From: Polytrichum commune
Lineage: Eukaryota > Streptophyta > Polytrichopsida > Polytrichales > Polytrichaceae
Direction: 5' to 3'
Assembly (NCBI GenBank): GCA_950295325.1
Contig: OX485803.1
Coordinates: 74,413,554-74,477,553, forward strand
DNA: 64,000 bases
Shown here: piece by piece, positions 37,053 through 49,555 of the stretch
Numbering within the stretch: the first letter of the stretch is position 1
Layout: the number at the start of each line of letters is the position of its first letter
The notes under the pieces: generated by a model
What the model saw: the letters and a program-made list of their open reading frames with translations, nothing else
What the model was told of the DNA's origin: nothing
Database searches by the model: none
Position numbers and translations under genes: made by a program

Positions 37053-37220
37053 ACACAACGTTATTAAGTAGTGTGCGTTCGTTCATGTGGGCCCCGAGAA
37101 TATAATAATGGAAGTTGGAGCTAGTGCAAATTCAGTTTGAATGTGTACTAGTTGCGGCATCCCATGGTTATATTCTTGGGGTCCACATGAACGAATGCAC
37201 ATTGCTTAACAATGTTATGT
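37053..37220. repeat. Foldback element with 52-bp arms
   Basis: Left arm includes GTGCGTTCGTTCATGTGGGC; right arm includes CCACATGAACGAATGCACAT. Arms are about 85 percent complementary across some 52 bp and enclose about 60 bp. An RNA from it would form a long imperfect hairpin. Confidence 0.85.
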
Positions 37221-37582
37221 ACATTCATCTCTACAAGGCAAGGCCTTCCTAATGTACCATGGACTCAGGTTGGTTGGGCTAGAAACTTACCCCCTCTAGG
37301 TGAACTTATCCATTCCAAAGGTGAAAATGCAGTGGACCATTTTATAGCCTAATTTATCAAGATTGAATTTCAAGTAGACTTGACTTCAAAATCAACGGTT
37401 TGGGTTTCCTAACACTTATGGACTCGGTGGTAATAAACAAAACATGTTCCTTGTAGATTGGTTGTTGATTCATCCCAATTTAAGTTCACTAGACTGATTC
37501 GGGATCTGTGACCCAAATTTAGGGATTCATTTGGCTTAAAATAGAAATTTCTTGGACTTTATACTACACTAAATTTTGGATT

Positions 37583-37766
37583 TAGTGTCACTTGTCATTT
37601 GGAATTATGATATGTTGTATATATTTACTACATGTCTCATATTTATCAACAAATGTCAACTTGGTTGTTTGGACATTATACAACATTAACATTTTTACTT
37701 GGTAAGAAATTCCATCAATAGTAAAAACATATAGCATCGTCTAATTCCAAATAGGAAGTGACACTC
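37583..37766 (+). mobile_element. MITE family E, copy 2
   Basis: Ends TAGTGTCACTTGTCATTTGG and CCAAATAGGAAGTGACACT. Interior TTGGTTGTTTGGACATTATA matches copies 1 and 4. Confidence 0.85.
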
Positions 37767-38768
37767 AATACCATATTTAGTGTAGTAATCATCACTTTCA
37801 TTCTTCCTCGATTCGCCCTCCACGGTAGGTGTTCTAAACATTGACCCCTTCAAAGTAGTATTAGAGGTCCCCTAACTAAGTTATTGGCACCTAGTTGAAG
37901 TAAACTGACCATTAATCTTCATGTGGGGTACGTTCTTACAATTCTAAGTTTCTTTGTTCACAAAATTAATGTGTCGTAAATTCAAGAATATAAGATCGCA
38001 TTTGGGTTTTTGGTTGGCACTAGGTTCTAAGTGAATCTAGACTAAACATTTGTTCAATAGTATTGATTGTAAGGCATATGACAATAACACATTTTGCATC
38101 AAATTGATACATGCAAGCTAGATAATGAATTGTTTTTGGTATTGTTCTGTTTTGGGTTGAGGGGGAGAGTAAGTAGTATCTATACATATGAATGCCAACC
38201 CCGGCTGTAAAAATAGTCTAAGAAATAACATGGTTGAAAATTGAAACATCACTATAGATGTGTATTTTCCACAAATAACATAGTCAACTGTAGGCTTGTT
38301 ACAAAAACATGTTTACAACGAGAGGCATTAGAACAACATAGTAGTCCAAATCTAAGGGCGAAGACTCGTTTCCATGAAATCAAATATTAGAAAGAAAAAA
38401 ATTATGTTTATATAATTCCATGCCATCCAGAATACACATACGACTAAATTACTAAAACATAGTTGTAAGCATCTAAGTTAGTACATCATTTACTCAAGTG
38501 GAGGCCACACATGCATGAAAGTGGAGGTTTTCATAAAAAGTCATCTCAAATTGAAGAGGTGGAGCTGGATATTTTGAAACTTGTGGTCACAGTACATGCG
38601 CAAATGAGTTGCCATTTTCATTAGTTTAGTGACATGTGTTGGGTTGAAGAGCCGGAAGGTCTCACACACTTCAAAGTTGATTAGTTAACAAATAAACCAA
38701 AATATTGATTATAAGCGTGTACAACCCAATGTTGCATTCTCATTGGCTCCCAAAATGGTTGGCCGTGT
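37767..38768. other. Intergenic, no gene seen
   Basis: AT-rich; nothing recognised. Confidence 0.45.
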
Positions 38769-38788
38769 CCCCCCCCCCCCCCCCCCCC
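38769..38788. repeat. Poly-C tract
   Basis: An uninterrupted run of about 20 C. Similar G-runs occur at about 51049-51062 and 56487-56501; their exact lengths are prone to sequencing error. Confidence 0.9.
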
Positions 38789-39699
38789 AATCATTTTTCT
38801 AGAGTTGGTAGTTTGGAGGGGAGGCAAACCCCCCATTCCCAGCTACCAATTCAATATAGAACCAACTTTGTTTTTTTAGCTCCTGAAATGCTAAGATGAT
38901 GGTGTCAGTGGGGAAACTAACGGTTTTAGAGCATGTGTGGCCTCCTCTTCAATCTTGATGTGATGTTGTCTAGAATGGTTCATATATGATGTATGTTCAC
39001 TTGTTAGATCTTAGTTCTTCATTATTTTCTAACTCATTACTCGTACACGTTGAGGTGATATTTGATGGTGCACTTATATTACACCGTCATGAGACAACAT
39101 ATTAAGGTACGATGTATTGGTTAACACATTTGTAAAGATATAGAAGATAAATGTATAGGTTTTTGGATGATAATTCCCTATATTTTAGTATGTGTAAGAA
39201 TATTTACATTTAAAAATTATCAATTATATGATGATGTATGTAAACCCTATAAAAACTTATCAGAAAGGCCCATTATGGGATTCTTGGGCATTTAAGAGTT
39301 AATCATCCACATATTTTCTACAAGTGTCATTTACCCCAACGAAGTTTCTAAATTGGACATAAAGTCTTCATGAGCATCTCATGGGTGTTAAGGGGTAAAG
39401 AACATCAAGGACATTGTATGTTTAAAGGGTTGACACATGTGTATTTTAGAGCCTTTTTTTGTAATTTTGCCTTGGTCTTCAATGAACAAACTTTTAGATG
39501 AAAAGCATGCTCTTGTGTATGTGGGGGAAGGGGGGGGGGTGTTTTTTTTGGGGGGGACTCGTGAGAGCTTGACCATCACAATGTTCCATGGCCTAATATG
39601 GTGTTTAGGTTTGAATGGGGGCTTATCTAGGGTAATATGTTGAGGTGTTCAGCAAGTGGATTTCTCGCCTTTAAGCAAGCTCATACTTAGTGAAGGTGA

Positions 39700-42600
39700 T
39701 TGTAGATAGGTTTTTAGATTGGGTTCCAATTAAGAAAACCACACAGGGAAGACCAAATGAGTGTCAGGTGTTACATCTAGGGATCACCATTGAGTTAATT
39801 GATAGATTACAAGAGAATTAAGATGTATTTAGAACAACAAACACAGGGAAAAAGACTTCTAGAGTGAGCTTTAGGATTGATTCAATTAAGGTTAAGGGTC
39901 ACTCACAGCAGTACATGCAATTGATCAGTCACTCCCTCACAACCCACTCTCGTCAGTAACATCACTCTTATAATGTGTTTTGCAATTCAGGGAGTCACAG
40001 CTCAACCATAGACATTTGAGTACGCCATAGTCTCAGAAACCCAAGGCAAAAACTCCTTGAGGTGACCATAGTCTCTTTAAAGAAGTAACCAAGGACTATA
40101 GGCCATACGACAGTTAGTAAGGATATCACGTTCACACTTGACTCCTCCTATGGTTAAGTGATTGATTTAATTAGATAAAGACCACAGAAATGAATTATTT
40201 CCTTAGCCAGTTTTAGACTTAACACTATCACAGTGGAATTGAATGCATTAATTATTAAAATTAACAAAAGTCTAACGTGTGACAGTAACCTAGTGACCGA
40301 GTCTAGAACCGAACCGAACCGGGACCGTAAGAGTCTAATCGCAGGACCATAGTCTACGTGGCACGGCCATAGTCTAGTCACCAGTAACAGTCACAAGTAA
40401 CCAGTATCAAGTCACGTCTTATAGAGAGGGCCATAGTCTTAGTATCCAGTAACCAGTAACAAGTAGCCAGTCACCAGTAACCAAATCAGCGTCAAGTTCT
40501 CGAAGGTGATGCTGGCCACTCCTCCTTTTATGCTTGCCTTTGAGTGCTCCCCCTAACAATATGGGTTAAAGGCGGCTTAGCTCTCCCACGCGACTCCTCC
40601 TTCGGTCTTCACGCGCGTGCAGCTCCTTCTCTCCTCCTTACAGGAACGGCGATTCCACTTCACAGCTTCGCAGATTCAATTCACCTACCCCTTCTCAAGG
40701 TGGTGACTGTTACTAAAATTTAACACACTCCATTGCCGCAAGCAGTCAGAACTTCATCGAATCCCACTTACTCGGCACTTAATTCATAAACAGTTTCCAT
40801 TAATAAATCACTACTCTGTAGACATAATTTTTCTCCCTGCTTAGAGTTACACACCAACTTTGTGCTCCCCGGTGTTTTCTTTCACTCAATTAGCAACTTA
40901 GCCGAAGTGAGTCTGCTCTCGGGAAATTCAATTTCTAAATTGCTTCTACCCTGAATTCGTTTCGAGTAAGCTCCGCTGTTCTCTCTTTTGACTGATAAGT
41001 TTTCAACACTGAATCCTGATTCGGATAGAGAATCAGATGTCAATCATTCACGACAACTTAACTACATCCATCACCACTCTGAGGGAAAAGAGGATTGCTC
41101 ACAAAATTATGGTCTTACTCTTTAAATGACACACTCCTCTCCTCAGATAGCCAGTCACAAGTAGTTATTTAGTTTGGAATCTCTTCATCAAGATTACTGA
41201 AATTAAGGCATAGAGTTGACCTCAAAGGAATTTCACATTCCTATTTCGCGTCACACATATAAATAATCTCAAGGGATTTATGATGATCAAAATGCTTCAC
41301 GCCTTCGATCTCGGACAATCACAAGACAAGGGGAAGAAGAAATCGCTCCTTTCACAGGTTTTCCAGTTCGACTTGCAGTTCTATAAGAATTTCCGAAGAG
41401 ATAACAAATTGTTTCTCCGATGTCCAGCACAACTTCACATCAGGTAGATGAAGACTAATCCAACCAATTCACATGGCCGAATACACACATAAAGAATGAA
41501 CTTCACATTCACTCTATTATGACATGACAAGTTCCCAATTCAGACTTGCATATCAATCACGGGTTTCACACCCTTCATAATTATACCCCATGAATAATTC
41601 AAGGTATGGATGGTTCTTTCTCTCTCCCTCTCTGAGAGAATCATTATGACTTCCCTTACTTAATTCCCACAAGGGAATGATGCAGTTACTCACAATGGAA
41701 TTTCACATTCCATTTGTAAGTTAGGATCATGGATAAGAATGTTGAATTTAAGATCTTACCACTGTTTCACACTGTTTCACACCGTGACACTCCTAACACA
41801 TCCTTACAACAGAAAGTTACAATTGTGCAAGTAAGGATGCAGTAATTCAGTTCAGAGTTTCACACTTCTTTACTCGACTTTCAACAATGAAAATTACACA
41901 ACAATTATCTTACTCCCTTCACAGGAGAAAGGTAATACACTGCTTTTCCGATCCTTCACGAACCAGAAAATGACTCTTTGACTTAATTGATTCACAACAA
42001 CAACACAAACAACACATCACAATTTCGATTCACTCACACACAGTTGATAAGACAGCTTCACGCTGTAATATTATATTAAGAAGAGTAAGATGTACATCAC
42101 AAAGGGCTTTACACCCAAGCGAAAAGCACTCAAAAAACGACAAAGCAAGGGAGGCTCTCTTCTCGAGAGGAACTGCCTTCTTTTCCTCTCCCTCTTCTCC
42201 TCTATATCCCCTAAATTAACTACCTCGTCTCTTGGAATCAGATTTTATAAGGCTCTTCGACTTGGTCACATGTCTATTGCCCTACCCAAAAGACTCTTCC
42301 TCTTGGGATCTGTTTCATATGAACTAAATGTTTCACCCTTAGCTCATTTCGGATAATTGGTCACTAATGACTTACTTTAACGTCCATTTCACATTCTGAG
42401 TGCCAATATGAATTCACATCCTATCAAAATTCTAAAATGACTATTCTGAGACCAAAAAATTGTACCACAGTGATGTTCATCACCCTAACCTCCACTCAAG
42501 AAAGATGATTCAAATAAAATATTTTCCAAGTCTTGCTTATTTTTCGCAAATAAACACTCATATTGTAGAATTTCTTAACATCATTCCGTACATATTAAGA

Positions 42601-42700
42601 TTGCCTCCTATTTCTTATCTATTTGGGTGTAGTGGTCATTACAAGGATGAATCACAAGTCAAGCCAAATTTTCAGTTTTGAATATTGATGTTTTCTCCCT
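39700..42700. other. Structured, less AT-rich tract of unknown nature
   Basis: No gene-like frame. The left part (40020-40490) has five CCATAGTCT motifs and a degenerate CCAGTAAC repeat. The right part (41170-42170) is a series of short perfect hairpins, many with TTCAC as the loop. Pyrimidine-rich stretches follow. It could be a long terminal repeat or leader of a retroelement, or a structured noncoding RNA region. I cannot identify paired LTRs or an integrase/reverse transcriptase frame nearby. Confidence 0.4.
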
Positions 42701-43544
42701 AAACTCTTGAGCTCAGAGTGAAACACTGGACTAGTTGAATTTGCATTCTCTAACTTAGATATTTCATTTTGACTGTTTACCTGCAACGAGGATTGAAAGA
42801 ACAAAAATATAACTTGAGCACGACTGAAATGAATCTAGTCCTCAACCTTGGGGATTGCGTGAAGTTGAAAAGCACCATGGATCAATAAGCTCGTGTGCAT
42901 GGGTAAATTGAGTTCTTTAGAGCAATGAATGGGGAGTACCGAACTTTAGTTACGAGCTAGCCAAATTTTTTTGGAGATTTCCGAATGAGTTCGCAATGAT
43001 TCGGACGAGGTACCGACTTAAAATTGTTAAGGTCGGAAATTGATCGGTTCAAATGAGAAAAGATCAGCAATATAGCCGGTTGAGGCATCATGTTTTAGGA
43101 TATTTACCGAGCCAATTTTTAAATTTTAGGCAAGTAGCCGAAGGGACTGGGGATAGGGCGGAAATTTCTACTAGGGTAATACTAGAGTCATGACTCATAA
43201 GGTCAAGAACCATGGAGGCTAATTAATTTAGGGTTGGTTCCGTTCACTGGGCCGATTAGGGTTTTGAGGCTCTAAGCACCCAAGGACCCTCTGTCACGAG
43301 TATAAGGAGTTTGAGTCCCTTGTGCAAAGTATCTCACTCCTCTCACTCCTCTACTGGGATTCTCTCTGTGCTCTTTCGATACTGCTCTTCCACTTTTGTT
43401 TGTTTCTGCATCCACCTGCGGTGATCCACCTGTGATCTAGTTGGAGACATCTGTTTCGGAGGTCCAGTTCGGTGCGGCGATCAAACCCGATATCCTAATT
43501 TGCTTGTCCTTGCTGATTTGGCTAGAGTATAATGTGTATCAACA
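42701..43544. other. Repeat-like DNA before the hAT remnant
   Basis: Motifs of the type GTACCGA, AGCCGGTT and GGTCGGAAATT recur between 42940 and 43150. The sequence 43270-43500 is CT-rich. No gene seen. Possibly part of the same decayed element as the hAT fragment. Confidence 0.35.
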
Positions 43545-43790
43545 TCCACTTGTGAAAGGGCGTTTAGTGTCCAAAATTTAATAAAAACACGAGTGAGAAA
43601 CATACTTGGAAGTAAAAATTTGGAAGCTATGCTTAGAATTGCTTTAGAGGGACCAGATGAAAACTTTGATAATATTATTGAAGAGGCAATTCCTTTGTGG
43701 AAAACTGGAACCGAATACTGGTTTTTATTTTGCTAATCCTTCACGTTATGTGTCTTCTGCAAGTGATGCATCTTGTTCAGTAAGTTCAAC
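43545..43790 (+). pseudogene. hAT transposase C-terminal remnant
   Basis: Translation reads STCERAFSVQNLIKTRVRN, then NLEAMLRIALEGPD, then IIEEAIPLWKTG. This is the end of the hAT dimerisation domain (C/SER-x-FS, N-x-L, LMRI-EGP, A-x-LW pattern). Stop at about 43735; a shift of frame continues with YFANPSRYVSSASDAS. No upstream DDE or zinc-finger part is visible, so this is a dead fragment. Confidence 0.82.
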
Positions 43791-45400
43791 TATGTTTTCT
43801 AATTCTGAGGATACGTATGTTTAAAAGTTGCATGTATTGTTGTACTAACTAGCCTCTAAATAATGTATGAACCCTTTTTGGATTTATATAATTTTTAAAG
43901 GCTAAATCCTTGGCCCCAAGTTGGTGGGGGCTTGGCAAGGTTCAAATCCTTCCAAGAATACTTGGATTTTCTATCAACACAAATTCACCCCTTTAAAAGC
44001 ATAACACCAATTTTTTTTTACAATATTTTAAAAAGAAAATCCGACATACAATACAAATCTTCGTAAACATACCGAAATGAAATTCAGAAAGTCGGAAAAT
44101 TACCGAATGGTAAAGTTAAATATCGGTTTTTAACCGAGAATAAAAATTGGATTTAGGTAGCTTCCGAGCAAAAAAATAAAAATCCGAATGTCTTTATAAA
44201 AGATCAGAAATGTACCGATTTTTTTATAAAACTCCGCGGATTGTGCTTTAGAGATGTTTCAAAAATGATTTTCTTGACATGTGGCACTCTCACTTCCAAA
44301 ATAAATATTTTAGTATTCAAGAAGTCATGGCCATCCATCCAACCAACTAGTACAAATGTGGTGTACTTGCATTGAAGGCAATCATGATGATCTATGTGGC
44401 ATGTGCAATCATACATATCAAACTCTCGTGGCTTTAAAGTTTACGTTGACCTTGGGTTTTTGTACTTGTAGGACATGGGTGCACCGATGGGGTATTAGTT
44501 TGGACTATAAGTCATAAAATATGTAAAGGACCTATATATTCTTCTTCTTAACAATGCAAATATTGTATGTCTTGTAGAACATTGGAACCCACACTTAAAT
44601 TTACATTCATATTAAATAGGACGTTTCCAAGAGATTATAGAAAATAAGGTAGGGTCTTGAAGGTTATTGGGTTGGACCTTGCAGTCAAGTTTCAAGCGAG
44701 GGTGCAGTATGTATAGTTTTTCACAGACCGTTAATGGCTTTTCATTTCACTTCCCTCATGAAGGAAGAAAATAACTGATTTAGAATTCGTTGTTGTTAAA
44801 CATGTTTGATACAATCATTAAAATTGGAAAAACTTTCTTAGGGGCCAAATCAAAGTAGTGCCCTTGGGTTTGAACTTTTGAGAGCCCTCAACTAATAGGT
44901 TAGAGAATGGTGCAAATGCAAGAGAAATAAAAAGGCTTGTAGAGCTTAAAAGGTGGGAATGAAATTGGAGTTGAGTTGCAAAACTTCTAAAGTGTCAAAG
45001 AGAAGGTGTTCTTTCTCTTGAAATGATGACATAAGTGCTCCAAATTGTGTGTAATTTGAAACCAATTGAATTTAAAATGGTGTCTATATTCTAAGCATTG
45101 ATGCCTCATGAATGCCAATCTCATCATAACACATGCCCTATTTTTGTTACGACCTTATTTAAGTACATAAGCTTTGCTAGCTTGCACTCACATACAAAGA
45201 TCTAATTGAGAAAAGCGACGACATAAGACCCACATACCTTATCACCGAGTTATCACCTTGTTGTTTCACAATAAGAAGCACAATTACATGACTAAGGCGG
45301 GATAGAATCATCGCATCTAAGTGTTCCCTTCATTTATCCAACCAAAAAGCCTTGAAACAATATGCAGTTCAGAAGTTACCATAGAAGGCACTCTATGTCA
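43791..45400. other. Intergenic, no gene seen
   Basis: AT-rich; includes CGAAAATTACCGAATGGTAA-type phrases around 44095-44215 that echo the 43.0 kb motifs. No coding frame. Confidence 0.4.
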
Positions 45401-45550
45401 CCTTCACTAGCTAGACTTGCCGGAATATAATAACCACATGGAATTTGAGCGGATCTCAACCAATGTAGGAATGACATGTGACACGATTGAAAGGAAAAAT
45501 GATCATTTATTGTCGGAATAGAGAGTCATCTACAATACTCCTAAAAAGTT
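45400..45550 (+). repeat. Dispersed repeat M, copy 1
   Basis: Shares ACCACATGGAATTTGAGCGG, ATCTCAACCAATGTAGG and ATTGTCGGAATAGAG-type phrases with 48500-48720 and 48770-49000. Confidence 0.55.
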
Positions 45551-45660
45551 GAGGGTGAGCTGAACTTCGTTTCAATAACCCCAAAGTAATCTACTAGACA
45601 CACACACACACACTTACGCTTGAGATAGGGGGTTGAGGGTTTAAGACACGTGTAGGAGAG

Positions 45661-45977
45661 TAAGGTAGAGGGGCCCTTTCCCGCTCGAATTTCAGATTGG
45701 CATGTTCATTGGGGAGTTATTAAGAGGGAATCAATCTTGGAAGATGTGCAAAGTACATTGGAAATTGGACCAATTGGAATAATTAATTTTGGATTAATAT
45801 TGAATTAGTTATGAATTTTGGAAGGAGAACTCATAGGGGTACCCAAAACCACTCACCCCAAAAATGTACACCATGATTACATAGAAATTTAAGGTCGGAA
45901 GCTATAATGTACCTCTTGTTTGGATAGGTCTAGTGAGCGGTTTAAGGACCCAAGCGGGAAAGGGCCCCTCTACCTTA
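45661..45977. mobile_element. Inverted-repeat element J, about 317 bp
   Basis: TAAGGTAGAGGGGCCCTTTC at the left and GAAAGGGCCCCTCTACCTTA at the right are exact complements, extending inward to 25 bp. No coding capacity. Single copy in this window. Confidence 0.85.
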
Positions 45978-47554
45978 GCACTTTGTAAGATGCAACAATG
46001 CCCTCTCCGCTATTGCCAAGAGCTTTTTCTCCAAACCATGGAAAGTCATTTCATATGGGAGGTGAAAATTAATGTTGTGAAAATTATTGGTAATTCTGGA
46101 ATCTTAGTGTGGAAGTTACTCACCAAGTTGATGTTCAGTCAGAGATTCTGTGCCTTTGATTGTGAGTACTGTAGAGGCCTCTCTATTCTCACACAAAATA
46201 ATTTTGTTCCCTTCAAAAATTTCCACGTGTTACGCTTACATTAGCTAAGACCCACTTGTATGCCACGTGGAAACTACATCCCGGCGGCATAGATAAAGAT
46301 GAAATAGAGCGCCCTCTACGGTGTCTTGAGAAGCATTTACAAGACTTTCACTCATCTTTAATGCCAATTATGAATCATGGACCCAGGCTCACCTTATATC
46401 GAGAAGTTAAGGTATTTGGCATACATGTGGTAGCTGTATGAAGTGAACTTTCAAATTCCCAGGTAGAAAAAAGGAGACCAAGTGTATTGCAATTTTTTCA
46501 TATATATAAAATTTTGGAAGTGAAAGTTGTGTTGTCATTCCTAGTTGTGAAATAGTTTGCTCTACTACCGATAATTGCAACACTGCATATTGACGATGAA
46601 AGTATCCAATTGCAAGTTGTAAGTTCTGTCCAAGTACACGTTTTTGCAAAAAAATCACGGCAATGGGTCTCGTCCGTTTCGGCTGTCAGGGTAGTCTAGT
46701 TCTTAATTTGGGGTATGTCTTGGTTTCAGGTGCTCCTACCTTATAAGCCCATGAGAATGTGAATGCTATTGCATTTTTGGTTTTAATTTTTTTTTCTTTT
46801 TTTACACAGACTTACCTCTCATACATTGAACATAAAACTTGACCCCCTGTAGATTTGTGGCTTTATCATCTAAACTAAGATAACTCAAGAATATACTGCC
46901 CGGATATGCCTTGTCCACATATTGGGAAACATGCTTAGACCCTTAACATCTCCATGGGCTACTAGCTAGTGATGTGAAGGAGTGATGCACATTCTTCGTG
47001 TCAATGTGACCTACTCCAAAGCCTAAGTTTACTTGTTGACCATCTTTGACGGTCATGTGACATTTGAGCATTGGTTCATAGCTCGCTCCCCATTCTCGGG
47101 TCCCGGTGGCCTTGACTACTTTTTGGCATTGAAGTAAATATGTGTTCCATCCGTCCCCAAAAAGAAACAAAGTGAGAGGATTGATTCATAGCTTTCTCTC
47201 TATTAATCCAAAATACCTATTAATAACTTGCTACTCAGACTACTCGAAAGAACACCAGTTGCCACATTTGGTTCTTTCTTTTCAAGTTTTCTTGTTTAGA
47301 ACAAATGGTCTTTTATTTCATCACCATAAAATATACATACCAAAAAGCATTGAGATCCAAAGCAGAGAAATGGGCAACTCTCTAGAATGTGAGCAATAAA
47401 ATCAAATAACAGAAAAAAAGGTGACATGTTTAGTATTATAACTGAAATGATTAGATTATGGGGCTTCTAAATTGGCCAATTGCACTATGGTATTAGATTG
47501 CAAAGTGGATGGGCCAAGGCTACATGTCTTACTCTGGATTCGGCTCTATCATCT
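45978..47554. other. Intergenic, no gene seen
   Basis: Includes the short segment shared with 17135-17200. Frames at 45933-46441 lack splice partners and look accidental. Confidence 0.4.
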
Positions 47555-47811
47555 ATCACTATATTCGATAAGTTGGGACTTTTTCGGCATTTTGAGACAG
47601 TTACAAATATAAGAACATGGATAAAATCACACAGGTATTGGAGAATGTTGCAAGATGCAAATACTTTGAAACGGGTGTTCATATCAAGAACCCAATTAAG
47701 AACTCATATCAAGATGGTTTAGGTAGGACGACCCAAACATTAGACCATGTTGTTGTGGTCCATATATTAATTTGAGACAAGAGAAAGTCTCAAATTAACG
47801 AATATAGTGAT
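47555..47811 (+). mobile_element. MITE family D, copy 1
   Basis: 257 bp from ATCACTATATTCGATAAG to TTAACGAATATAGTGAT. Differs from the copy at 50049 by about five substitutions in 257 bp, so both are recent. Confidence 0.9.
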
Positions 47812-48282
47812 TCTCACCTAAAGAGAAAAATGGAGTGAACTATTTAATTTGTAACACGGAAATGATCGTCTATAGCGATTCATTTATAAAATTAGCACCA
47901 ATTTAGACACCAAATTTCAATAGTGGGATCCAGTTGGAAATTAATCTGGATCATTTACTAACTAATTGGGGGCAGGTTTACTTATCTATTTTGAAGTTGG
48001 GCCTTTGCCTCGGTGAGATTGGTTGGGGCCTAGATTACTCAAAGAGCAAGTCTACATTTAGCGTTGGCCGAGGGGATACCACATGCTTGTAGAACATCAT
48101 GCTTGATAATTATGCAACTGAAGTTTTGAGTCCTCATACTCATTGAAGCATTGGAACTGGTGTTGTTCCTTCAAATAAGAGCAAGCTTAGGGGCAAATAA
48201 AAGGGTGACTTAATAGAGTACTAACATTTAGCAGTGTGTACTTTCAATGTATAGGTAGTAGGTAGATACTACATATTGGAGA

Positions 48283-48475
48283 GAGGGAATTATCGTATAC
48301 AAGCGTATGTTTTCTCCATCCAACAAAAAAAACTTGATCCCTATAAGTTTGTTGCCGATTCACCTCAAATAACCTTAATCACACTAATTCGGGGTCTTTA
48401 AATCCAATTTCGGTGTAAAATTAACTTCAAAAGTAACCTCCGGACTGCACACTTTATTGTGCTTGCATCTAGCCA
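48283..48475 (+). mobile_element. MITE family H, copy 2, right end lost
   Basis: GAGAGGGAATTATCGTATAC is identical to copy 1, followed by TTTGTTGCCGATTCACCTC, ACACTAATTCGGGG and TTTCGGTGTAAAATTAAC. The sequence ends before the right terminal repeat. Confidence 0.7.
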
Positions 48476-48489
48476 ATGAATCATAGCTA

Positions 48490-49000
48490 GAAGTCGATCA
48501 TTATGGCACAAGCATGCATTTGGGTGGACCTTCTAACATGCAAAGTGTGGTCTCTAATGTGTAGTTTCCAATGTAGTTGTCATGGGGAACTTGAGCGGTC
48601 TCAGCTGGAAAAAACCTCAATGAAAAAAGTAAATATTTATAGTGGGATTAGCTCTCAAGAGCCCTCTACAATAGTAACATGCAAAAGCAAAGAACTTTTA
48701 CAATTTTGACATGTCATCCCAAAAACATTATTCACAAAATGTATTCCTAACAATTTGGATTTCAAAGTGGATGATTATGACACAAAGTTCCAACATAAAT
48801 TATCACGGTGGGTTGGACATGGAAAGTGTCATAGTTTCCAATGTAGTTGCCACATGAGAATCCAAGTGGTCTCAACCAATGTAGGCACAACAAACATGAC
48901 TTAGTTGAAACTAATCACCATAGTTTGTCGCAATTGAGCCCCCTTTACAAACTTCGGGCCATAACAGGTACAAAAGAAACTACAGTTACATCGTTCATAC
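48490..49000 (+). repeat. Repeat M, copies 2 and 3 in tandem
   Basis: AGTTTCCAATGTAGTTG occurs at about 48566 and 48835. It is followed in each by TCATGGGGAACTTGAGCGG or CACATGAGAATCCAAGTGG, then TCTCA. Period about 269 bp. Confidence 0.6.
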
Positions 49001-49005
49001 ACTGG

Positions 49006-49251
49006 ATCACTATATTCGTTAATTGGAGACTTTGGAAAGTCTCAAATTAAATGAAAATGGTTTAATACCTGGTCCAATTTCTTATTGTGATGACACGTAT
49101 TTTTGCCAGATTGGTTAGTGCCGCTCACACGAATTGGTTTATTAAGTCACATTAAATATATAATTGTGTTTTCCTTGTTCTTTCTTTGAAAACCATGTCC
49201 TCAAGTAGTCTCAAAACCATGAGAAAGTCTCCAATTACCGAATATAGTGAT
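49006..49251 (+). mobile_element. MITE family D, sequence variant
   Basis: Same ends (ATCACTATATTCGTTAATTG and ACCGAATATAGTGAT) but an unrelated interior, 246 bp. CTGG flanks both sides. Suggests that the ends, not the interior, are what transposase recognises. Confidence 0.82.
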
Positions 49252-49259
49252 CTGGTATT

Positions 49260-49453
49260 TAGTGTCAGTTATCATTCAGAGTTACTGAATGCTATAAATG
49301 TTTACTATCAATATCATTTTTTACCCACAAAGGCCAAACAAATTAGTTGGACATTACAAAACATCAACATGATTCTTCACTTGGTAAAAATTGAAATTAA
49401 ACATTATTAGTAGAAAGTTAGAACATTGCATAACTCCTAATAGCAAGTGACAC
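49260..49453 (+). mobile_element. MITE family E, copy 3
   Basis: TAGTGTCAGTTATCATTCAG to CTAATAGCAAGTGACACAA. Begins nine bases after the family D variant ends, so the two are adjacent insertions. Confidence 0.78.
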
Positions 49454-49555
49454 AACGTAGGTCCACAATCGGTGAAGTGTACTCTTGCAACAAACTATCA
49501 TTAGCGCCCTATGAAATTTTTACAAACCACATTAGTTATCCCAATTAGTGTGTGT

